From the NCBI GenBank assembly GCA_946406115.1, contig OX291557.1, positions 16,152,501 to 16,216,500 on the forward strand: 64,000 bases of DNA. Reading direction: 5' to 3'. The notes below the pieces were generated by a model. That model had not been told where the DNA came from. It saw nothing but the letters and a program-made list of their open reading frames with translations, and ran no database searches. The DNA comes from Apoda limacodes. Its lineage: Eukaryota > Arthropoda > Insecta > Lepidoptera > Limacodidae. Positions 42,691-54,469 of the stretch are shown here, piece after piece. Made by a program: the position numbers and the translations under genes. How positions within the stretch are numbered: position 1 is the first letter of the stretch; every line of letters starts with the position of its first letter.

Positions 42691-43261
42691 GGATGATCTT
42701 AAGTGGTTTTATTGGTCTAGCTATATGAGTCGTAAATACCAGCTTTATAGTTAAAAGCAGTAAAATAAAACACCATGGAGAGAAAGTTAGTTAGTCAGGA
42801 TTGGACACTTGGGTAGTTTTCTTATTACTTTATTATTATACATATTATTTGTATCATAATTGTCACATTATCCAAATGTGTCAAAAAGTCCAATCAGTTC
42901 ACTTGAACATTATTTCAATATTTCAATTAAAAATTAAAATTCATTTCTTTATTAAATATAAATTAACAGTTGCTTTATAGATAGTAACATATAACCGTGA
43001 AACCTTTAAAATGTTGTTTTTTTTATAAGATAGTAAATTCTAAGACAATGAGATAAATTGCCATTATGTAACGCTATTATTAAAGCCTCCAATATGCTTT
43101 CATTGATGGCATTATTGACAAATTCCAAAGATGGCGAGCCTTTGTCCCTTAAGGTTTTCATAGACATTTTGTTATATAGGGCGCTTATGACTCTTTAACT
43201 GCTCAAAATAAATAAAATTGTTTTCGGGAACGAGGAGGATATTGTCAAAATTCCAATCAAC
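42691..43261. other. No gene seen
   Basis: AT-rich. A CCAAAGATGGCGAGCC motif at 43130 resembles a YY1-type site, but on its own it means little. Confidence 0.35.
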
Positions 43262-43492
43262 TTGGTGTACTCAACAGAGCGAAGCAGTACTTCACGCCGG
43301 GGGCACCGCTCGCCATCGGCTGGGAATTCATTCTGACACTTAAGTTATTAGATTTTTGATGGTCTGCAACGCGCAATTGATGCCCATGGTGTTGCAAGTT
43401 GCAAGCGTCCATAGGCTACGGTCTACGGTGACCGCTTACCATCAAGCGGATCGTAAGCTTGTTTGCCAACTTAGTGGTATAAAAAAAAATAT
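43262..43492 (+). mobile_element. Internally deleted copy of the 7.5-9.5 kb LINE family
   Basis: CTTGGTGTACTCAACAGAGC, GAAGCAGTACTTCACGCCGG matches 8938-8980. It then jumps directly to GCACCGCTCGCCATCGGC (9249 on), skips again to the CATAGGCTACGG region, and ends with the family tail TTAGTGGTATAAAAA. A small tandem duplication (TTGCAAGTTGCAAG; CTACGGTCTACGG) lies near the end. Confidence 0.8.
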
Positions 43493-45866
43493 CTGTAAGC
43501 ATTAAATATTTTTTTAGACTGAAAGTTAGGAGCTTAGACTAGTCGTGCACTAAAATTACAAATATATCTATATATATATCTGCATAAAATTCGCAACGAA
43601 GACCTTAAAGAAGTACTGAAAGGCGAACTTCTAACACACCCTAAAAGATCATCCATATAAATGATGTTAAGGCTGTGTTTCTAAGGCTTATAATTGCCCA
43701 GTATAGGACATTTCTGCCGCGGCCCACAAATGCAGCATAACCGGGCGATCGCGAGCATGCGGGCATAGGCGTAGCCGAGGCAAGCATCACAGAGTCCGGT
43801 TAAGATCAGTTGTGGCCAAGGCTTGTATAGTGCTTATCTCAAACATACGTGTTAATTACAACAAAAAAATAACAACGTACATGTTTAAAAAAAAACTAAT
43901 TATATTGACAACTGTATTGACAATGATAAAAACAGTTTAGATAATTTTGCCGCCATCGACACTTGAACGCTGCGAATGTTCATATGTCGATTTCTTCTTT
44001 ACTTTTTTTAAATGAATTTAATGGCGCATTCTTTTTGCTGTGCCAGTTCGAAATTTAAATAAATCTTGATAAGCTTTCTCACTTTAGTTATCAATGTTCG
44101 GGTTTAAAAAAGTTCATTCCTTTTTCAAATTACATATTCGACGATCGACGACCGAGCGTCCGGCTAAAATATTGCTGGCCGCTCACTGATACTGCAAGAT
44201 ATGGTCGCATATCGTAGAATGTTTGAGAAAAAAGTGACCTCCAACCGTTTTGGAACGGTCATTTTAACAGTTAAGTTTTATACTGACACATATAAGAATC
44301 AACCTTGTATGTGACAATCTTAAGATATTAAGTAAACAGTTCAATATTAATTATTCGAATAGGCGTTCAACTACTTTTTTAGGTTCCGTAGTCAAATGCC
44401 TTTTAGTTTATTCATCACAATCCGTCCGTATATGCCAAAGCACTATAATTTTGCAGGAAGGTGAAAACTACCATACAGTTTTATTATAAAATTGAGAAAA
44501 ACTTTGTTTTCAGAGGAGCTCTCCATACATTGAAATAAGGAATGGAAATTTGTTTTGTCGTTCAGGTCTTTAAAAATCCATTTGAAGGTTTTAATATTTT
44601 TTTGTCCAAGATATATTTTGCGAGTTTATATTAGCTTTTAAAGTTTAAACAATTTGTGAGTCTCTTTAAATTCCTGATCGCGTTTATAAATTCTGAAAAA
44701 CATTAAATCACAAAGTCTTAACGTTGCTTCTGAAAACTATAAATGAGTACCAAATAATTTGTAAATTAAATGATTACTTATATCCTCTAAAACCTAATTA
44801 AAGGAGTAAAAACTGACGGACGTGTGAAGTATGCCACCCATGTCCAGTAACGAAGTTGTAAGTCCTCGGAAGCTTCAGAGTTACTCTATATATGACTGTA
44901 GATACGCTGGTGTGTTTTTAGTCATGTATATTACAAATTATTAATGAGATAAACCTTTTTACACGCTGTACACAAACGTTTTTCGCCCAAGTCACGACTG
45001 CTGTCAATGCATCATTCAAAATACACGTGGCGTAACATGCCGCTACTACGTCGATGCGACGAGACTCGAGTCACTTCTGACCAACGCACCATCGGTCAAG
45101 TATCAATGTTCGATGTTCTATTATTCATTGTTATGTTTTAAACGTAATAAACGTTGTAATAAACGTATCTTCCGTCAGATATCAGGGAACCCTAACTATA
45201 TTGGGTACCTATCGAATTTCTGTAGTTAACGTAATGTGGCGTAAAAGAAATTATGTATAAAAGGCATAAAATAAACATTATAACTGGGCGTAGGTACACA
45301 TAAGTTTCTGTAAATTACACGGTTGCAAAGTTATTCGAATAAATAGCAGCGTTGCCAAAGGGTTACTTTTGTCACCTTTTGGGTAACTTTTGAGACCCTG
45401 AGGTTACCTGGAGGCTACTCGACTTAAAAGGAAGTTACGTTTAAAAAAAAACTTTGCTTTTTGAAAACAAATTCAAAGGTAAATTTCGCCACTTATTAAT
45501 ATGAGTTTGAATCTGAAAGTGTGTAACGCGCTTAAGACATTTCGGTTAGTCAATAGGATGCTTTTATGCAACGCAGATAATACGTAACATCAAATTATAC
45601 CATTGTCTCTTTCCCGCTTCCACAAAAGTATTCTTCTATCGGCTATCGCTTATTCGCTCTGTTAAGACTCTATTAAAAATTTCCTTATCGTTGCTTTAAT
45701 TTTTTCTTTGTTAAAAATATTTCGTTTTATCAGGGACGTGTATAGATTAATAATATAATGTATATGTATATAAAAAAAACAAATGGGTTACTTTTTACAG
45801 GAAAACTTTTTCTTCACTTTGTGGTAACTTTTGAGCATAGTCCGCTGGTAACACTGGAAATAGTAC
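43493..45866. other. No gene; scattered repeat fragments
   Basis: It holds a GC-rich patch (43715-43805, CGGGCGATCGCGAGC and following) of unknown nature and a GGTTCCGTAGTCAA family fragment at 44379-44560. Just before the hAT element there are repeated GTAACTTTTG words (45390, 45822). No coding frame. Confidence 0.4.
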
Positions 45867-46230
45867 GTTACGCGGCAGTGGTCTCGAACCTACCGATTTT
45901 TCGGTATTTCTACAGATATGGGCTCTGTCCTACCGAAATACCGAAATGCAACGATTTTTCCACGATTTCAGAGAATATGTGGAAATTCTCCCGATTTTTT
46001 TAACGTGGTAGCCCACTTCATTTACGTTTTACGTTAAGGGGAATCCCTTAATAGCAATAGTAAGCGCACAGCTTAGAAATCCCTGTTATAGGGGATTCCC
46101 GTTCGGGAATTCACTTTCGCTCGGCTATATATACAGGATTTCGGGGTTAATTTTCCATTAATATTCTTAACTTCGAAAAGAAAGTTTGCGAAGTGTTTAA
46201 AATTGTGAAAATTATTAATTTAAATTGTAG

Positions 46231-48308
46231 TGTGACGAGGAACCGAGTACAAGCGCAAAAAGAAAAAAATATCTACAATTTTATAGAAAAGAATGGGAGG
46301 AAGAATTTTCAGGCTGGCTGCAAGAAAGTAGTAAAGGCGTAAACTATGCCTATTGTAAGAGTTATAATAAGGATATTAACATAACATCAGGGAAAGCTGC
46401 TCTAAAGAAACATATTTCTTAACAGGGACTCTTGGTATCATCAAAGAATATAAAATCACAACCGAAGATATCATCATTTACTGCGAAAAAAACTCAAAAA
46501 TCTAATACACTAGTTAAACAAGGTAAAAATATTTAATTATTTTTTACAACCTACTATCTATTTACCTACATTGTTATTATTATTTTGTTTTCTACTAATC
46601 GTTGTGTAGTATTCTAGATGTCATCATCATCATCATCACAACAACCCATACTGCTGTAGGACACGAAGATCCTGGCCTGGCATTCCCCTGCTAGACATAG
46701 TGAATGCCCTAATGACCACAAGACATACCTACGTCATTTTAATTCTTTATTTTATTTTCAGGTGAAATAAGATTGGCCCTAAAATGTTCTACGACGAAAA
46801 CTCACGCCATAATTGATCATATTATAGGTAAAGAAAGTTTCGATAATTTATGTGAAGATCTGCGGCAAACTAATTTTTCGCTTATTATTGATGAGTCCAC
46901 TGATCTTAGCACAATCAAACACTTGTGCCTAGTCGTGAGATATGCCAAAACACATCGCATCAAAGATTGTTTTTTAGCTCTTATTCCATTGGAAGATACT
47001 AATGCAGTATCCTTATTTGAACACATTGTTAATTTTTAAAAAAAAAAATAATGTAATAGGTTTTGCATCTGATGGGGCAAACGTAATGATGGGGCGTAAT
47101 AATTCTGTTTTAATGTCGCTGCAAAACGAAATTCCCAATATTTTTATACTTAAATGCACCTGCCATTCGTTTCACCTTTGCGCGTCATATGCTTGTACCA
47201 AACTGCCACGCTTTGTAGAGGATCTTGTAAGGGACATTTACAACTACTTTTCTTCTAGTCCAAAAAGAGTGGCAGAGTTTAAAAATTTTCAAATGTTTTG
47301 TGACTTAAAAGAACATAAAATACTTCACCCCTCTCAGACCCGCTGGTTATCAGTCCATGCAGCAGTGAAAAGAATATTGGAACAAGTTTCTGCTCTAAAA
47401 CTATTTTCATAGACCAAGTATCTAATAATGGTCATGTTTTAGCTGCACAGCATATATTACAGAAGCTCCAAGATCCCACGACATTATTATTTTTGGAATT
47501 TCTACTTCCACTATTTAACGATTTAAATAAAGAAATGCAAGCAGAACACCCGAAAATTCACAATTTATATGACAAAATTACTGGAACATTAAGAACTATT
47601 TTTGATTGTTTTTAAAAAGAGAATATTTAGCCAGCACGCCAATTGAAAATGTTGATTTTAAAAACCCTAGCAATTTTGTAGATATCGACGCCGTATACTA
47701 TGGTGCTGTGGCGTTTAATACACTACTTAGTAGTTCAGCAGATCTAACACCAGATCAAGTAAATTTGTTTAAATGCAGATGCCTAGATTCTTATATAGAA
47801 GCCTGTAAGCAAATAACGACGCGGTTTCCACTGAAAAATAATCCACTAAAAAGTTTAGACATAATTGAACCAACAAATGTTAAAAGTGGCAAAACTGCGT
47901 CGATAGTTCCTATTAGTAGGCTATTTCCCAATATTGTTCAGTGCAAAGATTTCCAGGAAATTGATACAGAGTGGCGCATTTTAAGAAATTGTGAACAATT
48001 CAAAACATTTTCCGATGATGTAGAACTATTTTGGGATGAAGTCAGTTTATTAAAGCGTGGCGATGACACTCAAATGTTTTATCTTTAATATTTTATCTTT
48101 GCCGCATTCATCCGCCAACGTTGAACGCATATTTTCGCACATTAATCTTATGAAAACAAAACAACAAAATAGGCTATCTACTGAGTCAATCACTGGTCTA
48201 TTACATGCTTAACGACTCTTCAATGACGCGAATTGTCATGACTTTGAAATAAATTCAAAAATGACTGAGAATATGGCCAAAGAACACTGGTATGGTACAA
48301 AAAAATAA
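46231..48308 (+). pseudogene. hAT transposase with BED finger, apparent intron and several frameshifts
   Basis: Exon 1 (to 46522) encodes EEEFSGWLQESSKGVNYAYC and CKSYNKDI ... KAALKKHIS, a BED-type zinc finger that binds the subterminal repeats; one TAA interrupts it. An apparent intron (46523-46761, GGTAAAA ... TTTTCAG) keeps the frame: LVKQG/EIRLALKCSTTKTH. The catalytic core follows with FSLIIDESTDLSTIKHLC (first Asp), then after a frameshift in an A run (47037) VIGFASDGANVMMGR (second Asp), LKCTCHSFHLCASYAC and HPSQTRWLSVHAAVKRI. More frameshifts at about 47410 and 47615 lead into a helical insertion and the C-terminal dimerisation segment SSANVERIFSHINLMKTKQQ (48115-48170). In life it excises and reinserts the element. 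Four or more breaks make this copy inactive. Confidence 0.85.
46523..46761 (+). other. Apparent intron of the hAT transposase gene, holding a repeat fragment
   Basis: The donor AAG/GTAAAAAT and acceptor TTTATTTTCAG/GTGAAA join the two coding parts in frame. Inside, 46619-46737 has a TCATCATCATCATCATCAC run followed by a GC-richer phrase (CCTGGCCTGGCATTCCCC), which looks like a later repeat insertion. Confidence 0.6.
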
Positions 48309-48726
48309 TTACGTAAGTATTTTTATGTTGACAGCCTATTTAGCTGTTTTTTTGTAGTTTTTTTTTTTAAATAAGCTACGAATAATTAATAAGTCTTGAG
48401 TGTGTTTGTAATTGTTTGTAAGTGAACTATTTTATTTTAAATAAACGAATTTAATTGAATTTTGTATTTTTTGTCATATACCGATTTTGGGAACAAATAG
48501 GTACAAATATACCGATTTTAGTGCACAGCTCTACCGATTTCGCAATTTGACGTTCGAAACCACTGGTTACGCGTCACTAGTGCTACCGTTTTCATACATG
48601 TCCAAAGTTAGCCGATCATTTACATTTCAAACTCGATACATCAAAATATGATGTATTGTAGATAGTTATATTTATGCCCACAAGTGCAATCACTTTTTTA
48701 TTCCTAACCGAACTTCAAACGGACTG

Positions 48727-48895
48727 GCAAACGCAGCGTCGGAAGACCGCCCACAAGGTGGTCAGACACAGCGAAGACCGCACGAAGACGCTGGATGCAG
48801 GCCGCTTCCAACCGTTTTCTTTGGCAATCTATTGGGGAGGCCTATGTTCAGCAGTGGACTTCTTGCGTCTGAGATGATGATGATGATGATGATAA
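48727..48895 (+). pseudogene. RTE-type LINE 3' end with GAT tail
   Basis: A clean 47-codon frame (48732-48872) reads RSVGRPPTRWSDTAKTARRR and on to FLWQSIGEAYVQQWTSCV and a stop. The family tail GATGATGATGATGATGATGA follows. GRPPTRW-x-D and AYVQQWT are hallmarks of the C-terminal end of lepidopteran RTE elements. It is 5'-truncated to about 170 bases; such dead-on-arrival copies are common. Confidence 0.85.
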
Positions 48896-49124
48896 ACTTC
48901 AAAAATCACCATAGTGCATGCCGTACACGCATTTAGTTATGGTTCTGTAGAATAGGAATTATTGCAGATATCTGGAAAACCTGCGATACGATTGTGATAA
49001 AAACTATTATGGTTGGAAATATTTTTTTATTTCATTTATAAAGTTTGTAATGTACCTTTATAAATAGTAGGTTCTAAGGGTCCAGGAACATTACAGCTCA
49101 ATGAAGTTCGAAGTTATTGTAATT

Positions 49125-49620
49125 TAAATAAAAATCGGGGGGCACGGCAGTGCCTCCGTCAAGTCGAGCGCGAAGCAAACACTGCCGTACCATCCTATAC
49201 AGGAACCATTTCGCCGCATTTTCAGGCCCTTATTTGAAAACCTCTGGATAAGACCAGAACGCAGAAATTTTCGTCATCCAGAAAGCTATAATCACTTACT
49301 TAAAATCCAAAATTTTAAGTCTGGGTCATTTTGTTCCAAAGTTAAGCGAAAGCAAAGTTTCGCATTTATGACACTCACTCATGATCATCAAAATAGAACT
49401 AGTACTTCCCATAAACTCAGAGAGCTGAAGTTTGGTACAGAGTTAGGGTTTAATGGCCATATAAAGGGAAAACTATAAAAACTAGGATAATCGAAGATCT
49501 GGAGTATTTGGTGACCCTGATTAGAAAAACACAAGAGCCTAACCAAACTATTAGAGATCGATCGACATACCGCCGTTACAAAAAATATTCAACTTGGTGG
49601 GCCGCTACATTTGATGTCAA
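49125..49620 (+). repeat. Suspected dispersed repeat with GC-rich head
   Basis: It starts GGGGGGCACGGCAGTGCCTC (a short GGCACGGCAGTGCC inversion) and continues through TCCTATACAGGAACCATTTC. I recall this text as common in lepidopteran genomes. No coding frame and no second copy in this window. Confidence 0.4.
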
Positions 49621-50789
49621 AAATCCAGCGTAGTGGAACACATCTTCTAATTTAATCTAGCCTATAGCGTCTCACTGCTGGGTGAATGCCTCCCCTTCTG
49701 CTTTTAATACGCATATAAATAAAATTAATGGAAAACTCTGGATAAGACTAGACTGGCTTCTATACTTATACTTACAAGTTTACAAGAGGAAATAGTCGAA
49801 CGATTAGTGGCAATTTTCCATCGTCATTGGGTAGCGGTTCTGGCGACAGATTGGTGCAATGGTGTCATGGAGCACCTGGTTTTGTACCCTTGTGTACCCT
49901 TCAACGGCCAAGTCACACAACATTAACTATAATAATAAAGAAATCGCAGTAAGGAACCTTAGACTTGGCACGACTTTGTCTGGATTTCATTACTTTTTAG
50001 AGATAAATAAGCAGCTCCATCGAGACTTGGCTAGTTTTTTACAGAATGTTTTTCGTGGGATTGTATTTTACAGTAAATTTTCTTTAATTCTTTCTTCCTA
50101 CAAATATGTACAATAATACGTAATTATAATCCTTGTCAAGAGAACTAGTTTAATCTTAAATCAAGTTATGACTTAATCAAAATATCCAAATGTCCATCTG
50201 ACAGTTATACTATTATATATAAATAAAAATAATAATTTTAAATGAAATCCAAAAAGGTATGACCTATCAGGTTATATATGTTACAAGTTTTACTATGTTT
50301 AACTCCGAAGAACTTGCAAAATGTGCGTACTTTTTAGGAAAAGGGTACTTGAAAACCTCAAAAGCCATTTTAAAGACTTTATCTACCGATACCCTACATA
50401 ACGGACTGCGTAAGAAAAATCATTCCTTAGTTCAATAGACCTACCCTTACATTTTTTTTTAATTTTGATTAGAAAAAAAATTTACTGCGACTGTAAAATT
50501 TTATTAGAATCGATGCAAAGGCTGTAGATAAGTCTGTGACAAACGACGAACGGACTGTCTGACGGACGACAGACACAATGAACTGTTGAACTCTGAAACT
50601 AAGGGTTTTAACCCTAAAAAGGAGGAAGTTATCAGTTAACTCTTAATGTTTACGCATAAAACTTTAGTGTTTGTATGCTGATTAACTTTGTAGAGTAAAT
50701 AATACCTCCAGATTCATAAATAAATTGGTGAAAATTAGGACATGGACATCAGAGCACCAGAGAAGATGATTCAAATGAATCTATCTACG
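49621..50789. other. No gene seen
   Basis: AT-rich. The frame 49859-50116 is unsupported. Bases 50440-50640 carry a degenerate GGACTGTCTGACGGACGAC stretch like the ends of the GGTTCCGTA repeats. Confidence 0.35.
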
Positions 50790-51130
50790 TATGTATTTAC
50801 GAGTATAAAGCAGTAAATTGACTGACTAACTGTCTGACCAACTGATGTATCAACGCACAGCCCCAACTACTTAAGAGACTTAAGACTTTGGACAGATGTT
50901 TTCGTTGTAACGCAGGCTAGCAATTAGAAAATTACCAAGTTCTACTCTAAGAGGGTAAAAAGGGGTCTGAAGAATTTTAGAAGGTTAATGCAAAAAATGG
51001 TATTTGACCTTGAGATTGAAATCAATGATTGACGTGTTTTACCGTTTTTAGAAAATCAGCTTTACTAGAAGGCAAAATAGGTAATGTAAATTTGTATGAG
51101 AATTTTGAAGTTTTTGTACTTAAAATCATA
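50790..51130 (+). repeat. Lepidopteran repeat, related to 62110-62540
   Basis: A GACTGACTAACTGTCTGACC run, ATCAACGCACAGCCCCAACT and AGACTTAAGACTTTG, then AGAGGGTAAAAAGGGGTCTG parallel ATCACCCCACAGCCTTAACT, ACTTAAAGTTTTG and CGGGGTAAAACAGGGGTTGG at 62.17-62.30 kb. Confidence 0.5.
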
Positions 51131-53490
51131 TAAGAGTTAAAATGGCAAACTTTATTTTAATAAACTTAAAACTTTTAATTGCTTAGTACCTAGAAGTAAA
51201 AAAACTTTAAAGAAGACAAAATATGACGCTAATTGCTTTTCAAGAATTTGCGGCAAAAATAGAAAAACTAGATGTATATTTTAACTAGACATATAAAGTC
51301 TATTTATTAATCAGGATATTTTAAAAAAGCTTCCAAATTGTATTGTGTAAACTTTACTTTTGTCTAAAAACTCACTAAGTTCTCGAAAAGAGTCCTTTGT
51401 TAAATACTAATGACATAAATTAAGTGAGTTGTGAACACCGAGACAGAGTATAAATGGTAACAATTTATTAATAGATACAAACGATATTATGAAAAGCTTT
51501 CTATCCTTAAACGTCGACGACCTCATGATGGCAGGTAGGGAGGAGTTCAAAAGTAGTTCAGAGACGAGTTCAGAGACATCTACTTTGCGTGCGTTTACCT
51601 CTTGCACAATAGTGAATGTGATATTGCTCTTTTGTATTACAAGCTACGTTGTTATGTCAGGAATTTATAAATTATTATCTTTTGCCTCAGACGATTGCAT
51701 AAAGTTATAAGCTAAAGTTTATTTATGCCTTTAGAGTTCTTTGTTAAAGTTTTTAATATTACTATTCCGTTTGCGTATTGGATAACAGCTAGGCTATGAC
51801 AAATAGATTCTCAGAATACCTGTAGATACGTCCGCTTAATACGTAGCTTCACTTAATTTGCTCAACGTTTATTTTGTATTACGCAAAACTTTAAGTATAA
51901 GTAAAAAATAGCTATATACAGGGTGGAAACGCTATGTGATCTTACTCAATTATTTCTAAACCATAGACGATTTTGAAATACTGTTTATTGATCCTGAAAG
52001 TGCTTCATGAGTTCTATTAAATGGTATCAGTAATGGTTTATAAAATGAACTGGATCTATCCGAAAATTCCTATAGATCCGAATTCTATTCCGAATTATTT
52101 CCGTAAATAATTTTTAATATTATTTAAATACATTTTTTTTTTTTTTTTTCTCCCAGTTCAGTTTATTTATATTCTTTTATAATAGCGAAGTCGAGTGTGA
52201 ACACGAGGAGTGGAGACACATGTGATTACTATTTATCACAATTATTGGATACTCTATGGACTAGGGGCAATAATCGCGATTTGCTGACACTTTAAAAATC
52301 TATCACTACTTTTTAAAAGAACTCCTTAGTGTAGTCCTTATTTCTGATTCGATCATGTAGATGTAGGTAGGAAAAAGCCGACCATCTCTCGCTCGCTTGC
52401 TCTTTTCATCACCCGGTAAGCGACTTTTTTTGAGTCCGATAATAAGCGACTATGCCTTTGTACCACAAGTCATCACTTGCAACACACACTGGTTGAAGAC
52501 CTTTGTCTTTAATGATAGCCAGTTAATAATTAAAAGCAGCGTTAATAACAATTAATACAATACATTTTTTTAAAAAGTTTTTGAATGGCCGTAAATTTTT
52601 AACATTGTAGGTATCTTTTCTTTTTTTTCGTTCTGTTGTTGTTTAATATTTAGAATAAATATATCTTCTTTTCTTCTCTATGTTTGCGGTTATAACATAT
52701 CCGAATGGGACTAATACTGTATTCAATGTAACATATTCCTACGAGTGTAGTTATCATTCAACTTATTAGAGTAGCATAAATAATCTCTGACACAAAATAG
52801 AGTATCACTTTATTTATGTATCACCAGTCTGACCTATAATATGTTTAGATATCGGCCATGTGAATTTGTATCTAGGTTATACATTGCGTAGATACAATGT
52901 ATTGTACCCACACTAAGTAACCTAGTCTAATCAGACGGTAATTTGATTTACGGGCAGAGAGGCTGTCTGATAGTGTTCAATTGCTTTGCGTAGGCAAAAC
53001 AAAATGTATGGCATTGAGGATAACATCTACAGAAAGGGTTTGAGTAAAATTTACCTCTGAGGAACTCCTACGTTTAACGTCTTTAAGTGCAGCAAAAATT
53101 TGGAATTTTCTACCAATGACACTAAATCAACATATATTATGAAAATTAGTGTTTTTACTCCATAAATAAAAAAAAACTACTCAATCCGAGTCACCTACTG
53201 GGCAAATTGTGAATTTAAAACATCTAGGGACCTACTCCATCCCATGCTAAATTCATCAAACTCGGTGCAGCCGTTTAGAAGAAGTTTAGTGACTTACGCT
53301 TATGAAGAAGAATCTTCTATGTATAAATAAAACATTAATCGCTGAAACAGCAATTTTAAATCGTCAGTAAAATTATGAGTAGTTTTTGTATAACCTGTCG
53401 TGTACGATATACTATACAACAATGCGTATATAATTTTTCATACTACAACTAATATATAGTTAAACGCAACGCGCAATGCATTTAAAAAAA
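51131..53490. other. No gene seen
   Basis: AT-rich. Two overlapping opposite-strand frames at 51407-51710 have protein-like stretches but no recognised motif or splice context. A T20 run at 52132-52150 may mark a poly(A) tail of a minus-strand retroelement that is no longer recognisable. Bases 53255-53310 (GGTGCAGCCGTTTAGAAG) are a common lepidopteran repeat phrase. Confidence 0.4.
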
Positions 53491-53882
53491 ATCGACCAAG
53501 TGTAAGTCTGACTCGCGACCGAAGGGTTCCGTTCCATTATCTATAAAAAGGGAAAAAAAACCCTCTGTTGTAAGAGAGCTCCCCTTAAATATTTGTTTTA
53601 TTTTAATTTAATTATGTATTTTTAATTTGAATGTATCAATATCGAGCAAAAACAAGCAAAAAAAATTACGTTTGTTGTATGGAAGCCTCCTTAAATATTT
53701 ATTTTATTCTGTATTTTAGTATTTATTGTTATAGCGGCAACAGAAATACATCCTCTGTGAAAATTTTAACAGTCTAACTATCACGGTTCATGAGATACAG
53801 CCTGGTGACGGACGGACAGACAGACAGACAGCGGATTCTTAGTGATAGGGTCCCATCTTACCCTTTGGGTACGGAACCCTAA
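53491..53882 (+). repeat. GAGTCGGACTCGC-type repeat, copy 2
   Basis: ATCGACCAAGTGTAAGTCTG, ACTCGCGACCGAAGGGTTCC to (GACA)n, GGATTCTTAGTGATAGGGTC and GGGTACGGAACCCTAAA. It is about 60 bases longer than copy 1 at 37.3 kb, with an internal duplication around TATTTGTTTTATTTTA / TATTTATTTTATTCTG. Confidence 0.65.
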
Positions 53883-54104
53883 ATATTTAGAACAATATAT
53901 GTAGGTACATACTTAGTACAAACTAAGTACTAATTTATTCTGTACACACCACCACCTTTTTAAGCACCAACTTTTGATATAAGTACAAACATATTACTTC
54001 TGTGGCCATCATAGACATTGTCATATTCCCTTTGGCAACTAACTAAGTAACATTCTTTATTCTGTACCCACCTTATTAAGCAACAATAATAAAAACAATT
54101 AATA

Positions 54105-54469
54105 TTAAGAGGATACACTTCGCGGCGCCTCGCAGCGGGCTTCATACAAACGAATTTCTCATTTTTTTTTGACATTTACTGATCAATCACTGTTAAATTT
54201 CTTAGTCATAATCCCAAGCCTGTGGTTTTTTCAAAATCTTGTTAAACGTTCTATTAATTAGAAATCTTTTTAAAACCATTTGTATGAAAAACTAGAATCC
54301 TGTATAACTTTTGAACTATAAAATTCTATAAAAGACTGGCACACTGCATATTTATTACTGGAACATGTCTTCAAAATTTCATGGTGTTTGATCGGCAAGT
54401 GTCAAAAATAAGTGAGAAATTCGTTTGTATGAAGCCCGCTGCGAGGCGCCGCGAAGTGTATCCTCTTAA
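54105..54469. mobile_element. TTAA MITE with perfect 53-bp inverted arms
   Basis: 357 bp (54109-54465) between TTAA duplications at 54105-54108 and 54466-54469. The left arm GAGGATACACTTCGCGGCGC ... ATTTCTCA is repeated perfectly in reverse at the right end for 53 bases, and imperfectly for about 25 more. The loop region is AT-rich and non-coding. The near-perfect arms suggest recent activity. The first bases TTAAGAGG are shared with the TTAA MITE family at 12.3 and 33.4 kb, though the rest is unrelated. Confidence 0.95.

Larger units (their letters stand above)
45867..48573 (+). mobile_element. Complete hAT transposon with 8-bp target duplication
   Basis: Identical GTTACGCG at 45867-45874 and 48566-48573 flanks the element. 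The terminal inverted repeats are CAGTGGTCTCGAAC (45876 on) and, reversed, CAGTGGTTTCGAAC (ending 48565). One extra G at 45875 disturbs the left junction. Subterminal TACCGATTT or TACCGAAAT words occur several times at both ends (45891, 45931; 48480, 48513, 48532), as expected for transposase-binding sites. It is about 2.69 kb, the usual size of an autonomous hAT. The transposase inside is broken. Confidence 0.9.

Noticed and set aside
51407..51710. Overlapping frames on both strands (66 and 73 codons) with protein-like stretches
   Set aside because: The two frames mirror each other, neither has a recognised motif, and no splice partner was found.
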